Below, piece by piece: positions 16,782 through 23,927 of a stretch of 52,723 nt of DNA. This stretch comes from Stenotrophomonas geniculata ATCC 19374 = JCM 13324 (GTDB lineage: Bacteria > Pseudomonadota > Gammaproteobacteria > Xanthomonadales > Xanthomonadaceae). The DNA is taken from contig NZ_LLXT01000108.1 in the NCBI RefSeq assembly GCF_001431625.1, positions 1 to 52,723 of the forward strand. Direction: 5' to 3'. A model generated the notes under the pieces. The model saw only the letters and a program-made list of their open reading frames with translations. It had not been told where the DNA came from and searched no databases. Made by a program: the position numbers and the translations under genes. How positions within the stretch are numbered: position 1 is the first letter of the stretch; each line of letters opens with the position of its first letter.

Positions 16782-17018
16782 ATGGCGATCCGAACTGAGG
16801 GCTGGCCGGTGGCAGAAGCGATGGTGAGGGCACCGCAGGGCGACCAGTGGCCGTTCGCTACCGAGGCCATCCTGATCCCCTTCGATGTTCAGGATAAGCC
16901 CGAGCCGATCAACCTGGACATCCTGCAGGTGGTGATCGTGCCCCGCGCCAGCTGGGAACGGATCATCGCCCATGTCCCAGCCGACGTGCTTCAGCGCGAA
17001 GGGGTGGCGAATGGCTGA
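16782..17018 (+). CDS. Small early phage protein, unknown
   Basis: 78 residues from the ATG at 16,782, just after the ATPase stop. It contains ATEAILIPFDVQDKPEPINL and an ILQVVIVPRASWERI stretch, with no motif known to me. Its stop overlaps the next start by eight bases. Tight packing supports a real gene. Confidence 0.6.
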   Translation: MAIRTEGWPVAEAMVRAPQGDQWPFATEAILIPFDVQDKPEPINLDILQVVIVPRASWERIIAHVPADVLQREGVANG

Positions 17019-17253
17019 CCGCGCCGCCACCGACGGGCTGCCGTACCTGCGCAGCTTCGCGCATCAGCTGCTGCGCGAAGCGGAACTCCCCGATCGCCAG
17101 GTGACGGTGATGCACCGGGATCTGTTCCGCCGAGCGCACATCGACTGGCGGGACGGCCAGAACATGGCCTCGCTCCTGGACAGCCTCAACCTGCAGCAGC
17201 TGCGTGCGCTGGTCGACCAGCTGCGCGACGGCGACGACGACGAGGAGGAGTGA
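17011..17253 (+). CDS. Small acidic early phage protein, unknown
   Basis: 80 residues ending in a run of acidic residues (DQLRDGDDDEEE). The rest is helical, with LQQLRALVDQL. It overlaps both neighbours. No function is evident; very acidic short proteins can mimic DNA, but nothing specific shows that here. Confidence 0.6.
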   Translation: MADRAATDGLPYLRSFAHQLLREAELPDRQVTVMHRDLFRRAHIDWRDGQNMASLLDSLNLQQLRALVDQLRDGDDDEEE

Positions 17254-17555
17254 TGGCCGTTCCGACGCTCAAACGCTGCCACGGGCAGGTGCGCAACCGG
17301 AAGAGCCACAGCGCCCACCCCAAGCGCCATCGGCCCGTAGGGATGGTGGCGAGCAAGCCGCCCTTCCTGGAGGACTCAGCGGTGGCCACGCTGTACATCC
17401 TGGACATGCAGACCGGCGGCGAGTACGGGATCGATCTTCTGCCCAGCTATGGCATTCAGGTCACGTCTTCCAGCACCAGCAAGCGCTGGTACCTGGATGC
17501 GGACGCAATCGTCGACCTGGCCGTCGCCGCCGGCATTGATCGGAGGGCCGACTGA
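17253..17555 (+). CDS. Small early phage protein, unknown
   Basis: 100 residues. The N-terminal third is basic and His-rich (RNRKSHSAHPKRHRPVG). The C-terminal part has TLYILDMQTGGEYGIDLLPS. The ATG at 17,253 overlaps the previous stop; a GAGGAG tract within the previous gene could act as ribosome site. Not recognised. Confidence 0.6.
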   Translation: MAVPTLKRCHGQVRNRKSHSAHPKRHRPVGMVASKPPFLEDSAVATLYILDMQTGGEYGIDLLPSYGIQVTSSSTSKRWYLDADAIVDLAVAAGIDRRAD

Positions 17556-17556
17556 C

Positions 17557-17946
17557 ATGCAGCTGGCCCTGCTACCGCAAGAGCTGTCCCCACAGACGGT
17601 GCTTTTGCAGCTGCAGGGCCGTCGCGGCGCCGTCAACGGCATCACCGCCCGCGACCTGGTGCAGCAGATCACTTCACGTACCAGCACCGCCGACGAGCGC
17701 CGCCTGCGCCAGATCATCGAGCAGCTGCGGCGCGAGGGACACCCGATCTGCGCCCACCCGGCTCACGGCTACCACCTGGCCGCCAGTGCGGCCGAACTGG
17801 ATCGCGCCTGCACCTTCCTGGTCGGGCGCGCCATGACCTCCCTGGAGCAGGTCAGCGCGATGAAGCGCGTTGCGCTCCCGGATCTGTACGGACAACTCGG
17901 GCTGGACAAGCCCGCTACCGACGAGGAATCCAACCATGAACCATGA
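17557..17946 (+). CDS. Winged-helix-like early phage protein
   Basis: 129 residues. Residues 20 to 75 (GITARDLVQQITSRTSTADE, then LRQIIEQLRREGHPICA and HGYHLA) read as a winged helix-turn-helix with a wing ending in a Tyr-His pattern, as seen in phage replication and regulator proteins. A C-terminal helical tail follows. It likely binds DNA; role unknown. It overlaps the next gene. Confidence 0.65.
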   Translation: MQLALLPQELSPQTVLLQLQGRRGAVNGITARDLVQQITSRTSTADERRLRQIIEQLRREGHPICAHPAHGYHLAASAAELDRACTFLVGRAMTSLEQVSAMKRVALPDLYGQLGLDKPATDEESNHEP

Positions 17947-18211
17947 ACGCAATTCCGACGTGCTGTATGCCGCCGCCAACACGGCACGCGAGCTGGAGAA
18001 CAGCGGCATCGAGATCCTGGGCCTGCACAGCAATGGCCGTCGCGCGGTGCTGATTCTGGACCGCCCTCCCACGATGGTGGGTGGCCACCTCAAGCGCCGC
18101 CAGCCCAACGGCAGCGGCGGGCAGGACCGCGTGATGGCCGCTGAGTACCAGGGCGTGCAGCTGGAGTGGACCCAGCGTCCTCCGATGCTGCGGGAGGTGG
18201 CTCATGGCTGA
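17936..18211 (+). CDS. Small early phage protein, unknown
   Basis: 91 residues. It contains RELENSGIEILGLHSNGRRA and VLILDRPPTMVGGHLKRRQP. No family is recognised. It overlaps the previous gene by 11 bases and the next by eight. A GAGGAAT tract upstream may serve as ribosome site. Confidence 0.6.
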   Translation: MNHERNSDVLYAAANTARELENSGIEILGLHSNGRRAVLILDRPPTMVGGHLKRRQPNGSGGQDRVMAAEYQGVQLEWTQRPPMLREVAHG

Positions 18212-18431
18212 GCGCGGCCAGTTCCTGGTGGTCCCTGCTGAGTGGGTGGGTGGCGACACCTTCACCGACTCGGACAAGGCGATCGAAGACGCCCAGGCCC
18301 GCAGCAAGGTCGACGGCAAGCACCGCGCGGTGGTTTGCGTGGTCGCTCGCACTACGCCCAGCCCTGCACCGGTCATCGTGCTGACGCGTACGGAAGCCGG
18401 CATCACGCAGCCGCAGGTTGTTCAGCCATGA
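18204..18431 (+). CDS. Small early phage protein, unknown
   Basis: 75 residues: GQFLVVPAEWVGGDTFTDSD then HRAVVCVVARTTPSPAPVIV. A short, soluble alpha/beta-looking protein with no motif known to me. A GGGAGG tract upstream of the ATG is a good ribosome site. Overlaps both neighbours. Confidence 0.6.
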   Translation: MAERGQFLVVPAEWVGGDTFTDSDKAIEDAQARSKVDGKHRAVVCVVARTTPSPAPVIVLTRTEAGITQPQVVQP

Positions 18432-18907
18432 GCGCCGTCCCCAGCCCCGCGCTGCAGCATGCTATCGCCCTGTCGCTGGGCGGCAGCGTGGTCCGGTCTG
18501 ACGACCTGATCGACCGGGTGATGGAGCACGGCTTCCAGTATCGCGGCTACGTGTCCAACGCGGTCGCCAAGGCGGTGCGATGCGGAATGATCCTGCGCGT
18601 TGGCGAAGGGCCGGCCCGCAACTACCGCCTCAACCCCGACTGGAAGATCGACCCGACGGCGTTGGCCGCCGCGCAGGCACAGCGCGTGCGTGGTACCCGG
18701 CCAGGGACGACAGGGACGCAGAAGGCCCAATCTGCTGCTGGCGGCTACAAAGGCCCCGCTTTCGACAAAGGCCCCCTGACGCCGTCCATCGGCACCGTAT
18801 GCCAGTCCCAGGAGGATCTGGAAGGTGAGTTGCCGCCTTACCTCGGTGGCCGCCTGGTCGATTCGCTGCACAACCACTTCGATCGCATCTTCGGCGGGGT
18901 GGAGTGA
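18428..18907 (+). CDS. Early phage protein with winged-helix-like N terminus
   Basis: 159 residues. Residues 15 to 65 (GGSVVRSDDLIDRVMEHGFQ, then AVAKAVRCGMILRVGEGPAR) look like a winged-helix domain. The second half is linker-like with a conserved-looking LPPYLGGRLVDSLHNHFDRI end. Start overlaps the previous stop by ATGA. Likely DNA binding; no role established. Confidence 0.62.
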   Translation: MSAVPSPALQHAIALSLGGSVVRSDDLIDRVMEHGFQYRGYVSNAVAKAVRCGMILRVGEGPARNYRLNPDWKIDPTALAAAQAQRVRGTRPGTTGTQKAQSAAGGYKGPAFDKGPLTPSIGTVCQSQEDLEGELPPYLGGRLVDSLHNHFDRIFGGVE

Positions 18908-19161
18908 TGGCACGTACAGGCCGTCAGCGCTACGACCACTTGCGCGCGATGCGCTTTGCACTGTGGGCCCGTACACAGAACCCGCGCCAGCTCACCCCAC
19001 AGCGCATTTCCGGCCTGCTCGGCATCTCGCTGGATGCCGCCCGCCGCTGGCGCGCCGACTGGTTCACCGCCAACAGCCCTATCCATGTCGAAGGCGTCCC
19101 GGACGTCCTTCGGCCCACTCAACCGTTTGTCACCCCCGCCGCCCAAGGAGGCGCCCAATGA
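18907..19161 (+). CDS. Small HTH early phage protein
   Basis: 84 residues. The segment LTPQRISGLLGISLDAARRW, residues 30 to 50, is a classical helix-turn-helix that resembles DNA-binding proteins next to DUF3164 genes in Mu-like phages. Probable regulator. Starts on the stop of the previous gene (TGATG) and overlaps the next start by four bases. Confidence 0.65.
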   Translation: MARTGRQRYDHLRAMRFALWARTQNPRQLTPQRISGLLGISLDAARRWRADWFTANSPIHVEGVPDVLRPTQPFVTPAAQGGAQ

Positions 19162-19769
19162 CCCCATCCATTCCCGAAGGCTACCGCGAGGACCGTAATG
19201 GTCGGTTGGTGCCCGAGGCACAGATCAAACCGATCGATCTGACGCGTGACCAGCTGGTGCAGGAGAAGATCCAGCGCGCCCTGGAGCTGCGCGAAGCCCT
19301 GCGCACCTTCAAAGCGGATACGTTCACCGATATCGGCGCGTTCGTGCAGCTCAGCGGCGAGCAGTACGGCGCCAAGATCGGCGGCGACAAGGGCAACGTC
19401 AGCCTGTATTCCTACGATGGCCGCTTCAAGATCCTGCGCGCCTGCCAGGACACCATCCAGTTCGATGAGCGCCTGCAGGCTGCCAAGGCCCTCATCGATG
19501 AGTGCCTGAACGACTGGACCGAAGGCTCACGCGCCGAGCTGCGCACCCTGGTCAACAGCGCCTTCAAGGTGGGCCAGGACGGCAGCATCAAGACGGCAGA
19601 GGTGCTGTCACTGCGCCGGCTGCAGTTCGATGACGCCCGCTGGCAGCGGGCAATGACCGCGATCAGTGATGCGGTGACGGTGGTGGGCAGCAAGACCTAC
19701 GTGCGCTTCTACGAGCGCGATGCACGGGGTCAGTACCAGCCGATTTCCCTCGATGTGGCGGGGGTCTGA
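19158..19769 (+). CDS. DUF3164 family phage protein
   Basis: 203 residues. It starts with PEGYREDRNGRLVPEAQIKP and contains GAKIGGDKGNVSLYSYDGRF, both typical of DUF3164 proteins found in the early region of Mu-like phages. A GGAGGCG ribosome site precedes the ATG. The mid part (QFDERLQAAKALIDECLNDW) is helical. The molecular role is unknown, though its constant place after the transposition genes suggests a replication or repair role. Confidence 0.85.
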   Translation: MTPSIPEGYREDRNGRLVPEAQIKPIDLTRDQLVQEKIQRALELREALRTFKADTFTDIGAFVQLSGEQYGAKIGGDKGNVSLYSYDGRFKILRACQDTIQFDERLQAAKALIDECLNDWTEGSRAELRTLVNSAFKVGQDGSIKTAEVLSLRRLQFDDARWQRAMTAISDAVTVVGSKTYVRFYERDARGQYQPISLDVAGV

Positions 19770-19770
19770 C

Positions 19771-20442
19771 ATGCCCAAGATCCGAGACACCTGCACCTTC
19801 CGCTTCGACGGCGTTCGCGGTGCACTGAATGCCAACACCCTGGTGCTGGCAGTGGCGATCGCCGACCAGGCTGCGCGTGCGAACGTGGAGATCCATGCTC
19901 CGTCCATTGAGCTGGACGGCGTGCGCGGCTACGACTCGACTTGCGGCTCTGTAAGCGGGCCAGTTCGCGGCAGCGTCCAACTGGCCTTGCAGTACATCGA
20001 GGCCCGAGGCGACGGGTTTCCCTGGCGACTGAAGCGCCACATTTCGCAGCCGACCCTGCTGTTCTTCGAGGAGCGTACCGACGTTGAGGTGGCCACCTCC
20101 GGCCCGCGCAACGCGTGCGTCAACTGCGACATGCCCACCGGCTTGGCGGAATCGCCGATGTGCGGTCCGTGCGCCCAGCGGGCGGTAGGTGCGATGGCGT
20201 CTACCACGGCTGACGCGATCCGGCGCATGGACGGGCTCGACTTCGTGTGTGGCCTGCGCGACCCGCAGACGAAGCGGAACGTGGCCACGGCCATTGCTCG
20301 CCAGGTTGGGCATGGCATGGCCGAGAAGTGCGAAGCCCAAGCCGAAGCGGCCCTCAACGCCATTCTCGAGCTGCTGCTCCACCCGCCGGTGCTGGTCTTG
20401 CAGCGCAGTGGCCCAATCAACCTCCTGGGGGTGCACTCGTGA
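19771..20442 (+). CDS. Early phage protein with a four-Cys zinc-ribbon-like motif
   Basis: 223 residues. Cysteines at about 116, 119, 131 and 134 (CVNC and CGPC) are spaced as in a zinc ribbon. The N-terminal part contains FRFDGVRGALNANTLVLAVA and the C-terminal part is helical with AEKCEAQAEAALNAILELLL. I do not know the family. The stop overlaps the next start (GTGA). Confidence 0.65.
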   Translation: MPKIRDTCTFRFDGVRGALNANTLVLAVAIADQAARANVEIHAPSIELDGVRGYDSTCGSVSGPVRGSVQLALQYIEARGDGFPWRLKRHISQPTLLFFEERTDVEVATSGPRNACVNCDMPTGLAESPMCGPCAQRAVGAMASTTADAIRRMDGLDFVCGLRDPQTKRNVATAIARQVGHGMAEKCEAQAEAALNAILELLLHPPVLVLQRSGPINLLGVHS

Positions 20443-20756
20443 TCGCGTACTGCTGGGCCAATGGCCAGATCGGGTTCGGCACGAGTGTGCCGGACGGTGC
20501 GATTTTCATCGCAGAAGGAAGCGGCGCACAGCTGCGCAAGGTGATCAGCGTCGCAGCCAGGCACGGAAAGGGACTGCTGCAGGGGATGCTGCTTGTACCG
20601 GGCGTGCCAGAGGCGCAGACGCAGCGGGAAAAGGGTGACGCACTGGGCCTCTGGTTGGCGTGGTGTTCCCAGCATCCGCGCCGCCTGCGTTGGGGTGCAA
20701 TGAGCGCCGCCAACGGTGGCACCAACTCAGAGGAGAACCGCCATGTTCGTGCGTAA
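20439..20756 (+). CDS. Small early phage protein, possibly of the group labelled host-nuclease inhibitor
   Basis: 105 residues from a GTG codon overlapping the upstream stop. The start VIAYCWANGQIGFG and the later KGLLQGMLLVPGVPEA recall, from memory, short proteins annotated as host nuclease inhibitor in Mu-like phages. That annotation is weakly supported in general, and the sequence here does not prove it. It directly precedes rdgC and overlaps it by 14 bases. Confidence 0.55.
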   Translation: MIAYCWANGQIGFGTSVPDGAIFIAEGSGAQLRKVISVAARHGKGLLQGMLLVPGVPEAQTQREKGDALGLWLAWCSQHPRRLRWGAMSAANGGTNSEENRHVRA

Positions 20757-21651
20757 CCTGGTGCTGTTCCGCTTCCCAACCAGCACCGACTTCTCCGAAG
20801 TGGAGACGGTGCTGCCGTATGGCGTGCTGGAGCCGGTCGGCCCTCTGGAAATGAACTCTCGCGGCTTCATTTCCCCCTTCGGCCGCGAGGAGCAGGAGCA
20901 CCTGTCCTGCCGGCAGGGCGACTTCCTTTGGCTGACCGTGGGCGGCGAGGACAAGATCCTGCCCGGCGCGGTGGTCAACCGTGCGCTGGAGAGTCGTCTT
21001 CAGGTCATGGAACAGGAACAGGGGCGTCGACCGGGTGGCCGTGAGCGCAAGCGCATGAAGGACGACGTCCTGCACGAGCTACTGCCCAAGGCCTTCGTCA
21101 AGAACAGCCGCCACGACGCTATTCTGGACCTTGCCAACGGCTATGTGGCCGTGGACACCTCCAGCCGCAAGGTGGCTGAGGCCTTCGTGTCCGATATTCG
21201 CGGCCTGCTCGGCAGCTTCCCGGCGATGCCGCTGAATGCCGAAGTCGCGCCGCGCTCGGTCCTGACCGGGTGGATCGCTGGCGAGCCTCTGCCGGAAGGC
21301 CTGTCCCTTGGCGAGTCCGCCGAGTTGCGTGATCCGGTCGAGGGTGGCGCCAAGGTGCGCTGCAGCGACCAGGAACTGCGCAGCGACGAGATCGACAAGC
21401 ACCTGGATGCCGGCAAGCAGGTCACCAAGCTGGCCCTGGTGCTGGAGGACGCGCTGTCCTTCGAGCTGGGCGATGACCTGGTGTTGCGCAAGCTGAAGTT
21501 CCTGGACGGCGCGCTCTCCCAACTGGAGCAGGCCGATGCCGACGGCCGCCGCGCCGAGTTCGACGCCCGCTTTGCCCTGCAGAGCGGCGAGATCCGTCGC
21601 CTGTTCCTGATGCTGGAACAAGCCTTCCAGCTCTCTGGCCGGGAGGGTTGA
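20743..21651 (+). CDS. rdgC: Phage-encoded RdgC recombination-associated protein
   Basis: 302 residues, close to the usual length for RdgC. Diagnostic text: start MFVRNLVLFRF, then RGFISPFGREE, GDFLWLTVGGEDKILPGAVV, KAFVKNSRHDAILDL and a C-terminal SDEIDKHLDAGKQVTKLALV with LEDALSFELGDDLVLRKLKF. RdgC forms a ring dimer around DNA and limits RecA action in E. coli. In a transposing phage it may protect DNA ends or control host recombination. Start at 20,743 has GGAGAACC upstream. The host probably has its own copy, which is not in view. Confidence 0.9.
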   Translation: MFVRNLVLFRFPTSTDFSEVETVLPYGVLEPVGPLEMNSRGFISPFGREEQEHLSCRQGDFLWLTVGGEDKILPGAVVNRALESRLQVMEQEQGRRPGGRERKRMKDDVLHELLPKAFVKNSRHDAILDLANGYVAVDTSSRKVAEAFVSDIRGLLGSFPAMPLNAEVAPRSVLTGWIAGEPLPEGLSLGESAELRDPVEGGAKVRCSDQELRSDEIDKHLDAGKQVTKLALVLEDALSFELGDDLVLRKLKFLDGALSQLEQADADGRRAEFDARFALQSGEIRRLFLMLEQAFQLSGREG

Positions 21652-21654
21652 TCG

Positions 21655-22368
21655 ATGACCCGTGATCAAGCTTTGCGGAAGATCCAGGCATGTCTCCGCC
21701 TGGCGGCCTCATCCAATGCCACCGAGGCGGCGACGGCACTGCGCCAGGCTCGGGCGCTGATGGACCGCTATGGCCTCACCGAGTCGGACGCGGCCACCAG
21801 TGAAATCGGCGATACCGAGGCCGCAACCGGCTTTCGTGGTGGTGATCTGCCCCAGTCGTTGATTGCCCTGGCCGCCTTGGTTGCCGATGGCTATAGGTGC
21901 CGCGTGATCGGCAATCGCCAGCGTGGGATGTCCTTCAAGGAAGAGCAGTTCATCTGGCAGGGCCGTACCACGCTCCGCTTCTTCGGTGCTGGTGCCGATC
22001 CTCAGATCGCCGCATATGCCTTCACCGTGCTGCGCCGCCAGTTGCAGCGCGACAAGGCCCGTCACGTTGCACGCGTTCGTAAGTTGGCGAATCGCCAGCG
22101 CCGCGCAGAAGAGTTTGCACTCGGCTGGGTGGCTGCGATCTACCGACTGTTCCCGCGTGCAGAGCTGCCGGAAGGGCGCCGTGAGTCTATCGACGCAGCG
22201 GTGAGCCTTCGTTGCGGCGAAGTTGAGGTCAGCACCGGCAAGCAAATCAAAGGTGGGCGGTCCAAAGCCGACGATTACGCCAGCGGCTATGACGCAGGGC
22301 GGCAGGCCAAGCTCAACCAAGGCCTGGAGGAAGGTCAGAAGAAGCTGGAGACGACCGGTGGCTACTGA
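21655..22368 (+). CDS. DUF2786 family phage protein
   Basis: 237 residues. The N-terminal 40 residues (LRKIQACLRLAASSNATEAA, then ALRQARALMDRYGL) match the DUF2786 signature. A second domain (about residues 60 to 160) has FFGAGADPQIAAYAFTVLRR and ARHVARVRKLANRQRRAEEF. The C-terminal GRSKADDYASGYDAGRQAKL is also common in such phage proteins. Function unknown; found with Mu-like early genes. Confidence 0.85.
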   Translation: MTRDQALRKIQACLRLAASSNATEAATALRQARALMDRYGLTESDAATSEIGDTEAATGFRGGDLPQSLIALAALVADGYRCRVIGNRQRGMSFKEEQFIWQGRTTLRFFGAGADPQIAAYAFTVLRRQLQRDKARHVARVRKLANRQRRAEEFALGWVAAIYRLFPRAELPEGRRESIDAAVSLRCGEVEVSTGKQIKGGRSKADDYASGYDAGRQAKLNQGLEEGQKKLETTGGY

Positions 22369-22543
22369 ACGAAGGGCTCCCCTTACCAAGAAGTCCCAGA
22401 TCGCCGACGTCCTGACGGCTGGCGGCCGCATCGTGGCCGGATCCCGAGCCGGCCTGCTGCGGCTTCTGGATCAGTCCGGCCTGGAGGTTCCGGCGTGGCA
22501 GATCGCCCTCCGAGCCGCCCAGGCCGCAAGGAGCAAGGCATGA
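22358..22543 (+). CDS. Small early phage protein, unknown
   Basis: About 61 residues from a GTG at 22,358, preceded by GGAG, overlapping the DUF2786 gene. The text KKSQIADVLTAGGRIVAGSR then AGLLRLLDQSGLEVPAWQIA suggests a short helical protein. Its stop overlaps the gp16-like start, which supports it. Confidence 0.5.
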   Translation: MATERRAPLTKKSQIADVLTAGGRIVAGSRAGLLRLLDQSGLEVPAWQIALRAAQAARSKA

Positions 22544-23004
22544 CCCGCGCTCGCAAGGCCGGCGACGGCCGTAACCGGGTACTGGCCGCGATCCACGCCG
22601 GTGCCAAGAAGCTCAGCCTCTGCGAGGACGTCTACCGTGACCTGGTCGAGCGTGTATCCAGGGAGCATGGCGTTGCCCAGCGCAGCGCCGGCAAGTGCGA
22701 TCGCCGGCAGCTCGATGCGATCGCCAATGAGTTGCGCCGCCTGGGTGGCATCCCCGCCAAGGCAGCGTATGCGGCCAAGCGCTGGGCCGGTCGTCCCAAG
22801 GGCGACCTGTCCCCGCAGCTGTCCAAGATCGAGGCGCTGCTGGCCGATTCGGGGCGCGAGTGGGAATATGCACATTCGGTGGCCCGCCACATGTTCAAGG
22901 TAGGACGCCTGGAATGGTGCAACCCGGATCAGCTGTCCAAAGTGATTGCCGCTCTTCAGATCGACGCCAATCGCCGTGCCCGGCGGGAGGCTCCTTCGGC
23001 ATGA
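22540..23004 (+). CDS. Mu gp16-like protein (DUF1018)
   Basis: 154 residues. YRDLVERVSREHGVAQRSAG is followed by CDRRQLDAIANELRRLGG and, near the C terminus, EWEYAHSVARHMFKVGRLEW, the two blocks that mark DUF1018/gp16 proteins. The spacing and length are normal. It sits just before the Mor-like gene, as in Mu-like phages. Role unknown, presumed regulatory. Confidence 0.87.
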   Translation: MTRARKAGDGRNRVLAAIHAGAKKLSLCEDVYRDLVERVSREHGVAQRSAGKCDRRQLDAIANELRRLGGIPAKAAYAAKRWAGRPKGDLSPQLSKIEALLADSGREWEYAHSVARHMFKVGRLEWCNPDQLSKVIAALQIDANRRARREAPSA

Positions 23005-23357
23005 GGTCGATGGAGGCCCGCCGTAACGCGCTGTTGGACAATGCTGCTGAGGCGGCGGCCAAAGCTGCGCGGAAGTTCGGCCTCGATGACGATGCAGCCG
23101 AGCATATCGGAGCGGTAGTGGCCGATATGTTGGCCGAGAACTGGGGTGGCCAAACGATCTACTTTCCTCAGGATGCAGCCTTTAAGCTCACCCCTCGCGA
23201 GCGTGAGATACTCGAGGCCCAACGAACGGGCACAACGATCCCTGCCCTGGCGAAGCAGTACAGGATGTCCGAACAGGGCATTCGCAAATTGCTGGCTAGA
23301 GCCATCCTTCGGGATCGGAACCTGAACCAGATGAACCTGTTCCTCAACTCCCCTTGA
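23001..23357 (+). CDS. Mor-family middle/late transcription activator
   Basis: 118 residues. The Mor core is clear: GAVVADMLAENWGGQTIYFP followed by a helix-turn-helix (RTGTTIPALAKQYRMSEQGI, then RKLLARAI). In Mu, Mor turns on the middle promoter that makes C, the late activator. Here it is near the end of the early transcript; its target may include the paired GAAAC dyads, which is an inference. Start overlaps the gp16-like stop. Confidence 0.88.
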   Translation: MRSMEARRNALLDNAAEAAAKAARKFGLDDDAAEHIGAVVADMLAENWGGQTIYFPQDAAFKLTPREREILEAQRTGTTIPALAKQYRMSEQGIRKLLARAILRDRNLNQMNLFLNSP

Positions 23358-23378
23358 TTGCACCTTCCGAGAGAAGCT

Positions 23379-23720
23379 ATGCCCAGACCGCCCAAAATGG
23401 CCACGTTGCCACCTGAAATTCTGGCCGAGGCACACGAAAGGTTGCGGAAGAACGGGTATTCCCAGTCTGTCGAGCTTTCCAAATGGCTGGCCGACCTCGG
23501 ATTCTCGATCAGCAAGACGGCTATCAATGACTACTCCCAGCAACTTCGTACGCTTGATGCTGAGGGTGGGGGTGTCATCGCCACGATGATGCAGCGCCGC
23601 CGACAATCCGGGGCTTTGAACAGCAGCAAGATCGGTCTACTGGTCGAACTTGGCCAGCTGAGGGTCCGTGAGCATCAGATCCTCGCCGAGCTCGCGGCCT
23701 TGGAACGAGCAGGCGACTGA
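23379..23720 (+). CDS. Short DUF3486-like protein (gp27-like N-terminal domain)
   Basis: 113 residues: MATLPPEILAEAHERLRKNG, then SQSVELSKWLADLGFSISKT and a helical tail. It shares the layout of the DUF3486/gp27 protein at 8696 to 9250 (EISKTTVNERAKRL there, SISKTAINDYSQQL here) but lacks its C-terminal half. GAGAGAAG lies upstream of the ATG. It is the last early gene before the prophage end. A DNA-binding regulatory role is possible. Confidence 0.78.
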   Translation: MPRPPKMATLPPEILAEAHERLRKNGYSQSVELSKWLADLGFSISKTAINDYSQQLRTLDAEGGGVIATMMQRRRQSGALNSSKIGLLVELGQLRVREHQILAELAALERAGD

Positions 23721-23744
23721 TTGCACCAGGCGCAATCAGTCGCC
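23712..23744. terminator. Hairpin over the end of the early operon
   Basis: A perfect 13-base stem (GGCGACTGATTGC paired with positions 23,732 to 23,744) with a seven-base loop covers the last stop codon. It could stop or stabilise the early transcript. No U-run follows, so a classic intrinsic terminator is not certain. Confidence 0.5.
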
Positions 23745-23759
23745 GACGTAAGCGAGCGG

Positions 23760-23798
23760 TAGTCCCGCTTTGTCCGGGATAGTCCCGCATTTATCACG
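23760..23798. repeat. Tandem direct repeats near the prophage end
   Basis: Two adjacent units start with TAGTCCCGC at 23,760 and 23,780, exactly 20 bases apart and followed by T-rich sequence. Repeats of this kind near a transposable phage terminus are probable transposase binding sites. The terminal bases of the phage are 25 to 35 bases further right. Confidence 0.6.
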
Positions 23799-23825
23799 CC
23801 AGCGGCCCCCATATATCCCACCCCT

Positions 23826-23924
23826 GCACACTACCTGTCGCAGCGCCAGCAGGTCAGCGACAACGAGCTGGCCGAGCTGGAAGCGCTGGTTGCCCAACTC
23901 CAATCGCGTCGCCACGAGGGCTGA
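23826..23924 (+). pseudogene. C-terminal remnant of a BlaI/MecI-family repressor
   Basis: The frame ending at the TGA at 23,922 reads HYLSQRQQVSDNELAELEAL then VAQLQSRRHEG, matching the C-terminal end of BlaI/MecI-family repressors. The N-terminal part with the winged helix is missing, because the frame enters prophage end sequence at about 23,830. The intact M56 gene begins four bases after its stop, as in blaI-blaR pairs. Loss of the repressor is inferred; the rest may lie beyond the far prophage end. Confidence 0.8.
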
Positions 23925-23927
23925 GCC

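Larger units (their letters stand above)
1..23830. mobile_element. Mu-like transposable prophage, BcepMu type (one end only)
   Basis: Seen: a leftward head and lysis module (1 to 10,913), a repressor region (11,616 to 12,045) and a rightward early module (12,113 to 23,720) with a DDE transposase, an ATPase, gp16-like and Mor-like proteins. Right of about 23,830 the reading frame becomes the tail of a blaI-like chromosomal gene, which places the prophage end there. Known: in BcepMu the transposase end is inverted relative to Mu, and the partner ATPase resembles ExeA. Both traits are present here. The other end, with the tail genes, is outside the window. The exact terminal base is uncertain within roughly 23,799 to 23,833. 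Confidence 0.93.
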
